Below, one piece after another: positions 55,002 to 64,000 of a DNA stretch of 64,000 bases; the first letter of the stretch is position 1, and each line of letters starts with the position of its first letter. The translations under genes and the position numbers were made by a program. The stretch lies in NCBI RefSeq assembly GCF_000559085.1, contig NZ_JALN02000001.1:124001-188000 (forward strand). The letters are read 5' to 3'. The notes beneath the pieces were generated by a model. That model ran no database searches, was not told the origin of the DNA, and saw only the letters and a program-made list of their open reading frames with translations. The stretch is from Mycolicibacterium aromaticivorans JS19b1 = JCM 16368 (GTDB taxonomy: Bacteria; Actinomycetota; Actinomycetes; Mycobacteriales; Mycobacteriaceae).

Positions 55002-57095
55002 GTGACCACTGTCGAAGAGATCGCCACGCTGACCCAGCCCCACCACCCGGACGATTGGACGCCAGTCGATTCGAAGGCCGTCGACACGGTCCGGGTCCTG
55101 GCCGCCGACGCGGTGCAGAAGGTCGGCAACGGCCACCCGGGAACCGCCATGAGCCTGGCGCCGCTGGCCTACACGCTGTTCCAGCGGGTGATGCGGCACG
55201 ATCCGAGCGACACCCACTGGCTGGGTCGCGACCGATTCGTCCTGTCCTGCGGCCACAGCAGCCTGACGCTGTACCTGCAGCTGTACCTGGGTGGGTTCGG
55301 CCTGGAGCTCTCCGACATCGAATCGCTGCGCACCTGGGGTTCCAAGACCCCCGGCCACCCGGAGTTCCGGCACACCCTGGGCGTGGAGATCACCACCGGC
55401 CCGCTGGGCCAGGGACTGGCATCCGCGGTCGGCATGGCGATGGCCGCACGCTACGAGCGCGGGCTGTTCGATCCCGACGCCCCGGCCGGCACCAGCCCGT
55501 TCGACCACCACATCTACGTGATCGCCTCGGACGGCGACATCGAAGAGGGCATCACCAGCGAGGCGTCGTCACTGGCGGGCACCCAGCAACTGGGCAACCT
55601 CATCGTGTTCTACGACCACAACAAGATCTCGATCGAGCACGACACCGACATCGCTTTGAGCGAGGACGTCCCGGCCCGCTACCGCGCGTACGGCTGGCAC
55701 GTGCAGGAAGTCGAGGGCGGCGAGAACGTCGTCGGCATCGAAGAAGCCATCGCCGAAGCCAAGAAGGTGACCGACAAGCCGTCGTTCATCGCCGTCCGGA
55801 CGATCATCGGCTATCCGGCGCCGACCAAGATGAACACCGGTGGCGTGCACGGCGCCGCGCTCGGCGACGACGAGGTGGCCGCCACCAAGAAGGTCCTCGG
55901 TTTCGACCCGGACAAGAAGTTCGAGGTGCACGACGAGGTCATCGCGCACACCCGCAAGCTCGTCGACCGCGGTCGCGAGGCGCACGAGAAGTGGCAAGGC
56001 GATTTCGACGCCTGGGCGCAGCGCGAACCGGAGCGCAAGGCGCTGCTCGACCGGCTGCTGGCGCAGGAACTGCCCGACGGCTGGGACTCCGACATCACCT
56101 ACTGGGAACCGGGTTCCAAGGCGGTCGCCACCCGCGCCGCCTTCGGCCAGGTCCTCAACGACGTCGCACCGAAACTGCCCGAATTGTGGGGTGGCTCAGC
56201 CGATCTGGCCGGTAGCAACAACACCACCATCAAGGGCGTCAAGTCGTTCGGGCCGCCGTCGATCTCCACCGAGGACTTCACCGCCGACTGGTACGGCCGG
56301 GTGCTGCACTTCGGGATCCGCGAGCACGCGATGGGTGCGATCCTGTCCGGCATCGTGCTGCACGGGCCGACCCGTGCCTTCGGCGGCACGTTCCTGCAAT
56401 TCTCCGACTACATGCGGGCCTCGGTGCGACTGGCGTCGCTGATGGACATCGACACCATCTACATCTGGACGCACGACTCGATCGGTCTCGGCGAGGACGG
56501 CCCCACCCATCAGCCGATCGAGCACCTGGCCGCGCTGCGGGCGATCCCGAAGCTGTCGGTGGTGCGTCCCGGCGATCCGAACGAGACCGCCTACGCCTGG
56601 CGCAGCATCGTCGCTCGCGGCAACGGTGCCGGGCCGGTCGGTTTCATCCTGACCCGTCAGGGCATTCCGGTGCTGGAGGGCACCAGCGCCGAGGGCGTCC
56701 AGAAAGGTGGCTACGTCCTGGGCGGTGGGAACCCGGCCGATGACGCCGACGTGATCATCATCGCCACCGGATCTGAGCTGCAGCTGGCAGTCGACGCGCA
56801 GAAGTTGTTGGCGGCCAAGGACATCAACGCCTACGTGGTGTCGATGCCGTGCGTCGAGTGGTTCAACTCGCAGCCGCAGGAATACCGCGACAGCGTTCTT
56901 CCGCCCGACGTGTCGGCCCGGGTTGCGGTGGAAGCCGGTGTGGCGCAGAGCTGGTACCGATTCGTCGGCGACACCGGCGAGATCATCTCCATCGAGCACT
57001 ACGGCGAATCCGCCGACGACAAGACCTTGTTCCGCGAGTTCGGGTTCACCGCCGAAGCTGTCGCCGACGCCGCGGAACGTGTGATCGACAACTAA
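55002..57095 (+). CDS. tkt: Transketolase
   Basis: 697 residues. Thiamine diphosphate motif SDGDIEEGITSEASSLAG...FYDHNKISIEHDT (about residues 170-205), catalytic His in GNGHPGTAMSL and the pyrimidine-domain glutamate in IREHAMGAI. It transfers two-carbon units in the non-oxidative pentose phosphate pathway. GTG start with AGGAG. First gene of the tkt-tal-zwf-opcA-pgl operon. Counterpart of Rv1449c. Confidence 0.97.
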   Translation: MTTVEEIATLTQPHHPDDWTPVDSKAVDTVRVLAADAVQKVGNGHPGTAMSLAPLAYTLFQRVMRHDPSDTHWLGRDRFVLSCGHSSLTLYLQLYLGGFGLELSDIESLRTWGSKTPGHPEFRHTLGVEITTGPLGQGLASAVGMAMAARYERGLFDPDAPAGTSPFDHHIYVIASDGDIEEGITSEASSLAGTQQLGNLIVFYDHNKISIEHDTDIALSEDVPARYRAYGWHVQEVEGGENVVGIEEAIAEAKKVTDKPSFIAVRTIIGYPAPTKMNTGGVHGAALGDDEVAATKKVLGFDPDKKFEVHDEVIAHTRKLVDRGREAHEKWQGDFDAWAQREPERKALLDRLLAQELPDGWDSDITYWEPGSKAVATRAAFGQVLNDVAPKLPELWGGSADLAGSNNTTIKGVKSFGPPSISTEDFTADWYGRVLHFGIREHAMGAILSGIVLHGPTRAFGGTFLQFSDYMRASVRLASLMDIDTIYIWTHDSIGLGEDGPTHQPIEHLAALRAIPKLSVVRPGDPNETAYAWRSIVARGNGAGPVGFILTRQGIPVLEGTSAEGVQKGGYVLGGGNPADDADVIIIATGSELQLAVDAQKLLAAKDINAYVVSMPCVEWFNSQPQEYRDSVLPPDVSARVAVEAGVAQSWYRFVGDTGEIISIEHYGESADDKTLFREFGFTAEAVADAAERVIDN

Positions 57096-57122
57096 CCCGC
57101 ACGACCAACTGAAGGGAACGTC

Positions 57123-58241
57123 ATGGCACAGAATCCGAACCTCGCCGCACTGTCGGCGGCCGGTGTGTCCGTCTGGCTCGACGACCTGTCCCGGGACCGG
57201 TTGCGGTCGGGCAACCTGCAGGAGCTGATCGACACGCACAGCGTGGTCGGGGTCACCACCAACCCGTCGATCTTTCAGGCCGCCCTGTCCAACGGAAACG
57301 CCTACGACGCACAGGTTTCCGAGCTCGCCGAGCGTGGCGCCGACGTCGACGCGACGATCCGCACCGTCACCACCGACGACGTCCGGGAGGCCTGCGACGT
57401 ATTGCGACCGCAGTGGGAGGCCTCCGACGGCGTCGACGGTCGGGTCTCGATCGAGGTCGACCCGCGGCTGGCCCACGAGACCGACAAGACCATCCTGCAG
57501 GCCATCGAGCTGTGGAAGATCGTCGACCGGCCCAACCTGCTGATCAAGATCCCGGCCACCGAGGCGGGGGTGCCCGCCATCGCGTCGGTGCTGGCCGAGG
57601 GCATCTCGGTCAACGTGACCCTGATCTTCTCCGTGGAGCGCTACCGGTTGGTGATGGACGCCTACCTGCAGGGCTTGGAGAAGGCCAAGGAAGCCGGCCA
57701 CGACATCTCGAAGATCCATTCCGTCGCTTCGTTCTTCGTGTCCCGGGTTGACACCGAGATCGACAAGCGGCTGGAGAAGATCGGCTCTGATGACGCGCTG
57801 GCCCTGCGCGGACAGGCCGGCGTCGCGAATGCCCGGCTGGCGTACGCCGCCTACGAAGAGGTGTTCCTCGGCGGCGACCGGTTCCGCGCCCTGGCCGATG
57901 CCGGGGCACGGGTGCAGCGTCCGCTTTGGGCGTCCACGGGTGTCAAGAATCCCGACTACTCCGACACCCTCTACGTCACCGAGTTGGTCGCCCCGAACAC
58001 GGTGAACACCATGCCGGAGAAGACGATGGACGCCGTTGCCGACCACGGGGTTGTCACCGGCGACACGATCACCGGCACCGCGGGCGCGGCGCAGGCGGTG
58101 TTCGACAAGCTCGACGCCATCGGCATCGACCTGCGTGACGTCTTCCTGCTGCTGGAGAACGAGGGCGTCGAGAAGTTCGAGAAGTCCTGGCAGGAACTGC
58201 TCGACGCGACTCAGGACCAGCTCGACGCCGCGGCCAAATGA
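57123..58241 (+). CDS. tal: Transaldolase
   Basis: 372 residues, the long actinobacterial form. GVTTNPSIF near residue 44-52 and the Schiff-base lysine in [11 protein letters not shown] (about residue 143). It moves three-carbon units between sugar phosphates. It starts 27 bases after tkt with GAAGGGA; its stop overlaps zwf by 4 bases. Counterpart of Rv1448c. Confidence 0.96.
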   Translation: MAQNPNLAALSAAGVSVWLDDLSRDRLRSGNLQELIDTHSVVGVTTNPSIFQAALSNGNAYDAQVSELAERGADVDATIRTVTTDDVREACDVLRPQWEASDGVDGRVSIEVDPRLAHETDKTILQAIELWKIVDRPNLLIKIPATEAGVPAIASVLAEGISVNVTLIFSVERYRLVMDAYLQGLEKAKEAGHDISKIHSVASFFVSRVDTEIDKRLEKIGSDDALALRGQAGVANARLAYAAYEEVFLGGDRFRALADAGARVQRPLWASTGVKNPDYSDTLYVTELVAPNTVNTMPEKTMDAVADHGVVTGDTITGTAGAAQAVFDKLDAIGIDLRDVFLLLENEGVEKFEKSWQELLDATQDQLDAAAK

Positions 58242-59803
58242 CGGACCGTCCCGTACCCGGGGTGGTAGCCCCCGCTCCGACCAGCTGGCACAACCCGCTG
58301 CGCGACAAGCGGGACAAGCGGATGCCGATGATCGCCGGCCCGTGCGGGGTGGTGATCTTCGGTGTGACCGGCGATCTGGCCCGCAAGAAACTGATGCCGG
58401 CGATCTACGACCTGGCCAACCGCGGTCTGTTGCCGCCATCGTTCTCGCTGGTCGGCTTCGCCCGGCGGGACTGGGCCGACGAGGATTTCGGCGCTATCGT
58501 GCACGACGCGGTCTGCCAGCACGCCCGTACCCCGTTTCGCCAAGAGGTGTGGGACCGGCTGGCCGAGGGCTTCCGGTTCGTCCAGGGCTCCTTCGACGAC
58601 GAGGCGTCGTTCAGCCGGCTGGCCGAGACGCTGGAAAAGCTCGACGTGGAACGCGGCACCGGCGGCAATCACGCCTTCTACCTGTCGATTCCGCCGAAAG
58701 CCTTCCCGGTGGTCTGCGAGCAGCTGAAGAAGTCCGGACTGGCCCGCCAGCAGGAAGGCCGCTGGAGCCGGGTGGTCATCGAGAAGCCGTTCGGCCATGA
58801 CCTGCAGAGCGCGATCGAGCTCAACCAGGTGGTCAACAGCGTGTTCCCCGAGGAGTCGGTGTTCCGCATCGACCACTACCTCGGCAAGGAGACGGTGCAG
58901 AACATCCTGGCGCTGCGCTTCGCCAACGAGCTGTTCGAGCCGATCTGGAACAACCATTACGTGGACAGTGTGCAGATCACCATGGCCGAGGACATCGGCC
59001 TCGGCGGTCGCGGCGGCTACTACGACGGGATCGGGGCGGCGCGCGACGTCATCCAGAACCATCTGCTGCAGCTGCTGGCGCTCACCGCGATGGAAGAGCC
59101 GGTCAGCTTCCACCCGGACGAAGTGAAAGCCGAGAAGATCAAGGTACTTTCGGCGACTTCGCTGGCGCAGCCACTGGATGCCACCTCCTCGCGCGGCCAG
59201 TACACCGCGGGATGGCAGGGCGGCGAGAAGGTCGTCGGGCTGCTCGACGAGGAGGGCTTCTCGAAGTCGTCCACCACCGAGACGTTCGCCGCGATCACCC
59301 TCGATGTCGACACCCGGCGCTGGGCCGGGGTGCCGTTCTATCTGCGGACCGGAAAGCGGTTGGGCCGCAGGGTGACTGAGGTGGCGCTGGTGTTCCGGCG
59401 AGCTCCTCACCTGCCGTTCGACGCAACGATGACCGAGGAATTGGGCAAGAACGCCTTGGTGATCCGCGTCCAGCCGGACGAGGGCATCACGCTGCGCTTC
59501 GGGTCGAAGGTGCCCGGCAGTGCCATGGAGGTCCGCGACGTCAACATGGACTTCTCCTACGGGTCGGCATTCGCCGAGGATTCCCCGGAAGCCTACGAGC
59601 GGCTGATCCTGGATGTCCTGCTCGGCGAGCCGTCACTGTTCCCGGGCAACGCCGAGGTCGAATTGTCCTGGGAGATACTCGATCCCGTGCTGGACTACTG
59701 GGCTTCCCACGGTAAGCCGGATCCCTACGAGTCGGGCACCTGGGGACCCGACTCGGCGTTCGAGGTGTTGCAGCGCTCCGGTCGTGAATGGAGGCGTCCC
59801 TAG
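58238..59803 (+). CDS. zwf: Glucose-6-phosphate dehydrogenase
   Basis: 521 residues. NADP loop [11 protein letters not shown] near residue 48 and the active-site block [13 protein letters not shown]. First step of the oxidative pentose phosphate pathway. ATG start coupled to tal. Counterpart of Rv1447c (zwf2). Its TAG stop abuts a MIRU-like element. Confidence 0.97.
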   Translation: MTDRPVPGVVAPAPTSWHNPLRDKRDKRMPMIAGPCGVVIFGVTGDLARKKLMPAIYDLANRGLLPPSFSLVGFARRDWADEDFGAIVHDAVCQHARTPFRQEVWDRLAEGFRFVQGSFDDEASFSRLAETLEKLDVERGTGGNHAFYLSIPPKAFPVVCEQLKKSGLARQQEGRWSRVVIEKPFGHDLQSAIELNQVVNSVFPEESVFRIDHYLGKETVQNILALRFANELFEPIWNNHYVDSVQITMAEDIGLGGRGGYYDGIGAARDVIQNHLLQLLALTAMEEPVSFHPDEVKAEKIKVLSATSLAQPLDATSSRGQYTAGWQGGEKVVGLLDEEGFSKSSTTETFAAITLDVDTRRWAGVPFYLRTGKRLGRRVTEVALVFRRAPHLPFDATMTEELGKNALVIRVQPDEGITLRFGSKVPGSAMEVRDVNMDFSYGSAFAEDSPEAYERLILDVLLGEPSLFPGNAEVELSWEILDPVLDYWASHGKPDPYESGTWGPDSAFEVLQRSGREWRRP

Positions 59804-59865
59804 TGATTCGCGCCGGCGCCGATGCAGAGCGAGGAACGAGCGATGAGGAGAAGCGGCGCCAATGA
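59803..59865 (+). repeat. MIRU-like element with a 20-codon frame between zwf and opcA
   Basis: The short gap reads as one frame: GTG overlapping the zwf TAG, then [19 protein letters not shown] and a TGA overlapping the opcA ATG. The central stretch (GATGCAGAGCGAGG...GATGAGGAG) resembles the recalled core of mycobacterial interspersed repetitive units, which insert at gene junctions and carry overlapping start and stop codons. No second copy is seen in this window. Confidence 0.5.
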
Positions 59866-60773
59866 TTGTCGACTTGCCCGATACGACGACGAACGTGCTC
59901 AACAAGAAGATCACCGCGCTGCGTGAAGAGGGTGGGGCGATCACGCTGGGCCGGGTGTTGACACTGGTGGTCGCACCCGACACCGAGGCCCGGGTCGAGG
60001 ACTCCATCGAGGCGGCGGTGGCGGCGAGCCGGGAGCATCCCTGCCGCATCATCGTGGTGGTCCCGGCCGACCGGCTGGCCGGCGAAGCGCGCCTCGACGG
60101 TCAGCTGCGGGTTGGTGCCGACGCAGGTGCGGGCGAGGTGGTGGTGCTGCGGATCTCCGGTCCGCTGTCCAACCACGCCAGCAGTGTGGTGTTGCCCTTC
60201 CTGCTGCCAGACACCCCGGTGGTGGCTTGGTGGCCGGGCGTCGCTCCGGCCAACCCCGCGGAGGATCCGTTGGGCCGCTTGGCGATTCGCCGGATCACTG
60301 ATGCCACCGGAACAGAGGACCCGCTGGCGGCGATCAAGAGCCGGCTGAACGGCTACACCGACGGCGACACCGACCTGGCGTGGAGCCGCATCACCTACTG
60401 GCGCGCGCTGCTCGCGTCGGCGGTGGACCAAGCGCCGTACGAGCCGCTGACGGCGGCGTCGGTGTCCGGGTTGAAGGACGAGCCGGCCCTCGACATCCTG
60501 GCTGGCTGGCTGGCCAGCCGGATCGACGGCACCGTGACCCGCGCCGTCGGTGAGTTGAAGGTCGAGTTGGTGCGCGCCTCCGAGACCGTGACGCTCGCCC
60601 GCCCGCAGGAGGGCGTGACCGCCACCCTGACCCGCACCGACCGCCCGGAGGCGCTGTTGCCGTTGCCGCGGCGAGAGACCCGCGAGTGCCTTGCCGAGGA
60701 TCTTCGCCGGCTCGACGCCGACGAGATTTACCACGAGGCGTTGGCGGGTATTGAAAAGGTGCAGTACGTCTAA
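59862..60773 (+). CDS. opcA: OpcA, glucose-6-phosphate dehydrogenase assembly protein
   Basis: 303 residues with the OpcA-type pattern: [13 protein letters not shown] start, [15 protein letters not shown] core and the two-domain length of the actinobacterial form. In actinobacteria OpcA binds and activates G6PDH. It follows the MIRU-like element. Counterpart of Rv1446c. Confidence 0.93.
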   Translation: MIVDLPDTTTNVLNKKITALREEGGAITLGRVLTLVVAPDTEARVEDSIEAAVAASREHPCRIIVVVPADRLAGEARLDGQLRVGADAGAGEVVVLRISGPLSNHASSVVLPFLLPDTPVVAWWPGVAPANPAEDPLGRLAIRRITDATGTEDPLAAIKSRLNGYTDGDTDLAWSRITYWRALLASAVDQAPYEPLTAASVSGLKDEPALDILAGWLASRIDGTVTRAVGELKVELVRASETVTLARPQEGVTATLTRTDRPEALLPLPRRETRECLAEDLRRLDADEIYHEALAGIEKVQYV

Positions 60774-60798
60774 TCGAGCCGAGTCGAAAGGTCGCGAT

Positions 60799-61542
60799 GT
60801 GAACCAGATAGTCGAGACCTATCCGGATACCTCAGCGCTGGTGGCCGCCGTCGGCGACCGGCTGGTCCAGGCGATCACCGCCGCCGTCGCCGCACGCGGG
60901 CAGGCGTTCGTCGTATTGACCGGCGGCGGAACGGGAATCAACCTGCTCAAACATGTCGGCGCCCACGACGAGGCTATCGACTGGTCGAAGGTACACATCT
61001 TCTGGGGTGACGAACGATACGTCCCCGCCGATGACGACGATCGCAACGACAAGCAGGCACGCGAGGCGCTGCTCGACCACATCGACATCCCGGACAGCAA
61101 CGTGCACCCGATGGCGGCCAGCGACGGCGAGTTCGGCGACGACCTGGACGCGGCGGCACTGGCCTACGAGAGTGTGCTCGCCGCCAATGCCGGACCGGGC
61201 GAACCGACACCGGTGTTCGATGTGCACCTGCTGGGGATGGGGCCGGAGGGCCACATCAACTCGCTGTTCCCGCATACCCCGGCGGTCGCGGAGACCAAGC
61301 GGCTGGTGGTCGGCGTCGAGGACTCCCCCAAACCGCCGCCCCGGCGGATCACGCTCACCCTGCCCGCCGTGAATCGCTCGCGCGAAGTGTGGCTGGTGGT
61401 ATCGGGTGAGGGCAAGGCGGAGGCAGTAGCCGAAGCTGTCGGGGGCGCCAAGCCCGCAGACTGGCCGGCGGCCGGCGCGAAAGGAAGCGACGCCACGGTT
61501 TGGCTTCTGGACACCGAGGCGGCGAGCAAGCTGCCACACTGA
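60799..61542 (+). CDS. pgl: 6-phosphogluconolactonase
   Basis: 247 residues from the GTG at 60799. Family blocks [29 protein letters not shown] and [15 protein letters not shown]. It hydrolyses 6-phosphogluconolactone, the product of Zwf. Length equals Rv1445c (DevB). Last metabolic gene of the operon. Confidence 0.96.
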   Translation: MNQIVETYPDTSALVAAVGDRLVQAITAAVAARGQAFVVLTGGGTGINLLKHVGAHDEAIDWSKVHIFWGDERYVPADDDDRNDKQAREALLDHIDIPDSNVHPMAASDGEFGDDLDAAALAYESVLAANAGPGEPTPVFDVHLLGMGPEGHINSLFPHTPAVAETKRLVVGVEDSPKPPPRRITLTLPAVNRSREVWLVVSGEGKAEAVAEAVGGAKPADWPAAGAKGSDATVWLLDTEAASKLPH

Positions 61543-61546
61543 GCCC

Positions 61547-61933
61547 ATGGTTGACAAGCCGCCCGCGCCACGATCTGGCCGGGACCGGATCAAGACCCTG
61601 GCCCAGGCGGCGCTCAACGCCGACGTCACCGTCGACCAGCTCGACACCATCCTGTCCGGGATGAGCGAGGCGCTCACCGATCTGAACACCACGATGAGCG
61701 GACTGAACGGCACCCTCGAGTACTTCGAGGAGACGCTGGTCGTGTTCAACTCCACGCTGAACCGCATCGACGAGCTGGCGCCCCGGCTCGACGCGGTGGT
61801 CGCGCGCATGGAAGGGATCGTCGAGCGCGTCGAACGCATCGTGGGGGTCGGCGAAGCGGTGATCTCACCGCTTGCTGCCACCGAGTCGGCCATCCGCGGG
61901 GTGGTCAGCGCGATCCGCCGCCAGGGCCGCTAG
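61547..61933 (+). CDS. Coiled-coil protein, Rv1444c-like
   Basis: 128 residues. The central region (about 30-105) is an uninterrupted heptad-like helix rich in Leu, Asn, Thr and Glu, with no membrane segment. It starts 4 bases after pgl, so it is in the operon. Function unknown. Its last three codons and TAG stop fall inside one copy of a 19-bp repeat. Confidence 0.8.
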   Translation: MVDKPPAPRSGRDRIKTLAQAALNADVTVDQLDTILSGMSEALTDLNTTMSGLNGTLEYFEETLVVFNSTLNRIDELAPRLDAVVARMEGIVERVERIVGVGEAVISPLAATESAIRGVVSAIRRQGR

Positions 61934-61943
61934 CGCGTCACCA
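61925..61943. repeat. Left copy of 19-bp direct repeat flanking the P450 gene
   Basis: GGCCGCTAGCGCGTCACCA, identical to 63251-63269. It contains the TAG of the coiled-coil gene and ends on the first base of the P450 ATG. Confidence 0.9.
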
Positions 61944-63259
61944 TGGACCTGCACGTCAAAACCCGGGTGCACTGGTTGTTGGACTACGGACTTGCTCGTT
62001 CGGTGCTCACGGCGCTCGCTCATCGCGACGACCCGTTCGCCCGACTGGTCATCGACAGCGGTGGACCCGAGAACACCTATCGCCTCATCGAGGAGGTCCG
62101 CCGTCGGGGTCGAATGTCTCCCGGGATCGGCGGCGGTTGGGTCACCGCTGACGCGCAAATCGTCCGAAACATTCTGCGCGACGACCGATTCCGGACCATC
62201 AAACCGCAGGATCGGTTTCCTGTTCGTGCGGTCCGGTGGCTGGCCGCCAAGACGGCCCCGGACATGATGAATCCCGTCGAGCCACCGTCACTCCTGGTGG
62301 TGGATCCGCCCGTGCACACCCGGTTGCGTCGCCTGGTATCGCGTGCTTTCACACCTCGAGCGATCGACGGACTTCACGATCGCATTCACGAGATCACCAA
62401 CAGGGTGCTCGACGATCTCGACGGCCAGTCGCACTGCGATCTGATCGCCACCTTCGCGGCCCGGATCCCCATCGAGGTCATTGCCGAGATGCTGGGACTC
62501 CCCGGCGAGGAGATAGCGGGGCTTCACGCTCTCGCCGACCCCGCGGCCAAGCTGCTGACCACAACAGTGCCCGCCTGGAACGACTTCTACACCGCCTCTG
62601 TAGCGCTGCGCGATTTCGAAGGCTACATCGCCGCACATATCGAGCGACTTCGGCTCAACGACGCGGACAACAGCATCCTGTCGGCCGTACTCCACGACGA
62701 CGATCTCACCGAAGACGAGGTCAGGATGTTCGCCGGCCTGCTCCTCGGTGCCGGATTCATCACCACCACACACGCATTCGGCAACGCGGTGGTCGCGCTA
62801 CTGCGTCATCCGGAACAGCTGGCGCACCTGCAAGCTCATCCCGAAGGCTGGTCCAACGCGGTCGAGGAGACGCTCCGCTACGACTCCGTCGCCCAGCTCG
62901 GGGTACGGGTGGCGACAGAGCCGCTGCAGATCGAGGGCTGCCCCATCGACGAAGGGCAGGCAGTATTCGTGCTCCTCGCCGGAGCGAACCGCGATCCGGT
63001 GCTGTTCGAGCGTCCCGACGAATTCGACCCCACACGCGCCAACGCGCGCGAACACCTCAGCTTCAGTTCCGGCATTCACGTCTGCATCGGCGCAGCGCTC
63101 GCCCGCCTAGAACTGAACATCGGCCTGGAAGCACTGTTTCGGCGCTTTCCGGCACTCGCACTGGATGGCGAGCCGACGCTCAACGACAGCACGTTGCTCC
63201 GCGGCGTGAAACGCCTACCCGTCAGCCTGGGAGCCGCACCGCGAGGTGCCGGCCGCTAG
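61943..63259 (+). CDS. Cytochrome P450 (CYP140-like)
   Basis: 438 residues. ExxR is E309-T-L-R312 and the heme ligand is Cys381 in FSSGIHVCIGAALARLE. The I-helix reads A270-G-F-I273-T274, lacking the usual Glu or Asp before the Thr. Its length and several blocks (PPSLLVVDPP, AANRDPxLF type, LPVSLG end) recall mycobacterial CYP140. No ferredoxin gene is adjacent. It is bounded by perfect 19-bp repeats and interrupts otherwise conserved order, so it is probably an inserted gene. Substrate unknown. Confidence 0.92.
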   Translation: MDLHVKTRVHWLLDYGLARSVLTALAHRDDPFARLVIDSGGPENTYRLIEEVRRRGRMSPGIGGGWVTADAQIVRNILRDDRFRTIKPQDRFPVRAVRWLAAKTAPDMMNPVEPPSLLVVDPPVHTRLRRLVSRAFTPRAIDGLHDRIHEITNRVLDDLDGQSHCDLIATFAARIPIEVIAEMLGLPGEEIAGLHALADPAAKLLTTTVPAWNDFYTASVALRDFEGYIAAHIERLRLNDADNSILSAVLHDDDLTEDEVRMFAGLLLGAGFITTTHAFGNAVVALLRHPEQLAHLQAHPEGWSNAVEETLRYDSVAQLGVRVATEPLQIEGCPIDEGQAVFVLLAGANRDPVLFERPDEFDPTRANAREHLSFSSGIHVCIGAALARLELNIGLEALFRRFPALALDGEPTLNDSTLLRGVKRLPVSLGAAPRGAGR

Positions 63260-63269
63260 CGCGTCACCA
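63251..63269. repeat. Right copy of 19-bp direct repeat flanking the P450 gene
   Basis: GGCCGCTAGCGCGTCACCA again, 1326 bases after the left copy. Here it holds the P450 TAG and, on the minus strand, the TGA of the small 39-codon frame. Confidence 0.9.
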
Positions 63270-63383
63270 CCAGGGGTCACCGGGGTCGGTGCCTGACCAC
63301 TCGCCCAAGACCTGTGCTGCGGTCTGCGGCAGCGGTCCGAGCAGCTCGGCGGTGTTCTCCAGAGAGCAGTCGGGTTGTGTCAT
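63264..63383 (-). CDS. Small ORF, 39 residues
   Basis: ATG at 63383 to TGA at 63264, encoding a peptide starting MTQPDCSLENTAELLG and ending in SGTDPGDPWW. It follows the DUF309 gene by 36 bases on the same strand. The composition is protein-like, but the ribosome site is weak. No family recognised; it may be a genuine small protein missed by length cut-offs. Confidence 0.4.
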   Translation of the reverse strand: MTQPDCSLENTAELLGPLPQTAAQVLGEWSGTDPGDPWW

Positions 63384-63419
63384 AAACGTTTTGACGCTAT
63401 CGGCCAGCTATTGGTTCCG

Positions 63420-63887
63420 TCACCGGGTCAGTCGCGGCCGCAACCGCTCCGCATCGATCTCGGCGCCTGCGGAGAGATCGTCGGCGAGCTCGGCCCCGGT
63501 TGCGGTCAGACCGGCGATGTCGATGCCGTAGGGCGCTCCCGGGACCTCGGCAAGCAGCGTTGATGCCCGGCGCAGCAGGGCGGCGGCACCCATGCGATTG
63601 CCGCGTTGGATGTGGGTGACGCCGACCGCGAACTGGGCCAGCCCCTGCCACAGCGGCCGCTCGCCGTCGGGTCCGTTCTTCCAGGCCGCCTCGAAGACTT
63701 CGTGAGCGTGAAACGCGCTCCCTCGGCTGAGCAGATCTTGCGCGTAGGCCAGGGTTTCGGCCGGCGGAAGACTCAGGTCGTCCGGAATTCGGGGTTCCCC
63801 CTGCGCGCCCGGCGGCAGAGGTCGGCCGAGTGCGTCGCGGGCCCTGGCATTGCGGGGTCGGCCGGACTCGTCGCGATCGCGATCCAT
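63420..63887 (-). CDS. DUF309 family protein
   Basis: 155 residues. The diagnostic helices are present: FHAHEVFEAAWK (HxxHExxE-like metal/charge motif) near residues 58-70 and LWQGLAQFAVGVTHIQRGN after it. A basic, disordered N-terminus precedes them. Function unknown. The ATG is 3 bases after the ppc stop, so it is coupled to phosphoenolpyruvate carboxylase. Confidence 0.88.
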   Translation of the reverse strand: MDRDRDESGRPRNARARDALGRPLPPGAQGEPRIPDDLSLPPAETLAYAQDLLSRGSAFHAHEVFEAAWKNGPDGERPLWQGLAQFAVGVTHIQRGNRMGAAALLRRASTLLAEVPGAPYGIDIAGLTATGAELADDLSAGAEIDAERLRPRLTR

Positions 63888-63890
63888 CTG

Positions 63891-64000
63891 CTAGCCGCTG
63901 TTGCGCAGCGCCGATGCCAGCCCGCTCATGGTGAGCAGGATGCCGCGCTGGACCAGCTCGTCGTCGTCTCCGGACCGGTAGCGGCGCAACAGCTCGACTT
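63891..64000 (-). CDS. ppc: Phosphoenolpyruvate carboxylase, C-terminal end (cut by window edge)
   Basis: The last 36 codons are visible. The end [19 protein letters not shown] followed by TAG fits the conserved C-terminus of the enzyme, where the final residues form part of the active site and allosteric region. It carboxylates phosphoenolpyruvate to oxaloacetate. Its place next to pgl and tkt matches my memory of M. smegmatis. Confidence 0.8.
   Translation of the reverse strand, partial: VELLRRYRSGDDDELVQRGILLTMSGLASALRNSG

Overview
The window is high-GC mycobacterial chromosome, most like a rapid-growing environmental species (Mycolicibacterium type). Gene order follows the M. tuberculosis block Rv1497 to Rv1444c (lipL, meaB, mutBA ... 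inhA ... acn ... suf ... ctaA, ctaB ... tkt, tal, zwf, opcA, pgl). A phosphoenolpyruvate carboxylase end lies at the right edge, as I recall for M. smegmatis. All comparisons with other genomes are from memory; no search was run.

Region by region. (1) 1-9478, minus strand: an accessory lipid cluster with a Mas/Pks5-type iterative polyketide synthase (KS-AT-DH-ER-KR-ACP), a PapA-type acyltransferase and two tandem HxxxDG acyltransferase-like genes, the last cut by the window edge. (2) 9479-10487: about 1 kb of relatively AT-rich DNA without a convincing gene, carrying a perfect palindrome just ahead of the pks start. (3) 10488-16904, minus: the methylmalonyl-CoA mutase operon mutA-mutB-meaB followed by lipL. 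It makes the branched extender unit that the neighbouring synthase should use. (4) 17062-17775, plus: a TVP38/TMEM64 membrane protein. (5) 17799-20533, minus: a four-gene accessory cassette (WXG-type small protein, larger secreted-type protein with a glycine-zipper C-terminus, LpqN-like protein, polytopic membrane protein) that looks like an uncharacterised type VII secretion effector/immunity module. (6) 20658-31344, mostly minus: SPFH/NfeD pair, ferrochelatase, inhA, fabG1, the VWA/DUF58/MoxR1 set, and peptidoglycan endopeptidases ripB and ripA. (7) 31537-38810: Rv1476-like protein, acn with its repressor gene acnR, a small HTH protein, an ABC-F ATPase, echA12 and thioredoxin. (8) 38855-41197: an Old Yellow Enzyme-type oxidoreductase with two uncharacterised genes. 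(9) 41207-47388, minus: the complete suf operon sufR-B-D-C-S-U-T, with an intein-free sufB. (10) 47476-53841: mptB, an ABC exporter, ctaA, an ATP-grasp protein and qor. (11) 53838-54767: ctaB. (12) 55002-61933, plus: pentose phosphate operon tkt-tal-zwf-opcA-pgl plus a coiled-coil protein, with a MIRU-like element between zwf and opcA. (13) 61943-63259: a cytochrome P450 gene bounded by a 19-bp perfect direct repeat. (14) 63264-64000, minus: a tiny ORF, a DUF309 protein and the 3' end of ppc.

Regulatory sites stand out. A sequence ahead of acn matches the corynebacterial AcnR consensus. A sequence on the sufR start codon matches the reported mycobacterial SufR operator. Repeated GTCACR elements lie upstream of ripA, and perfect palindromes lie ahead of the pks operon and the WXG cassette.
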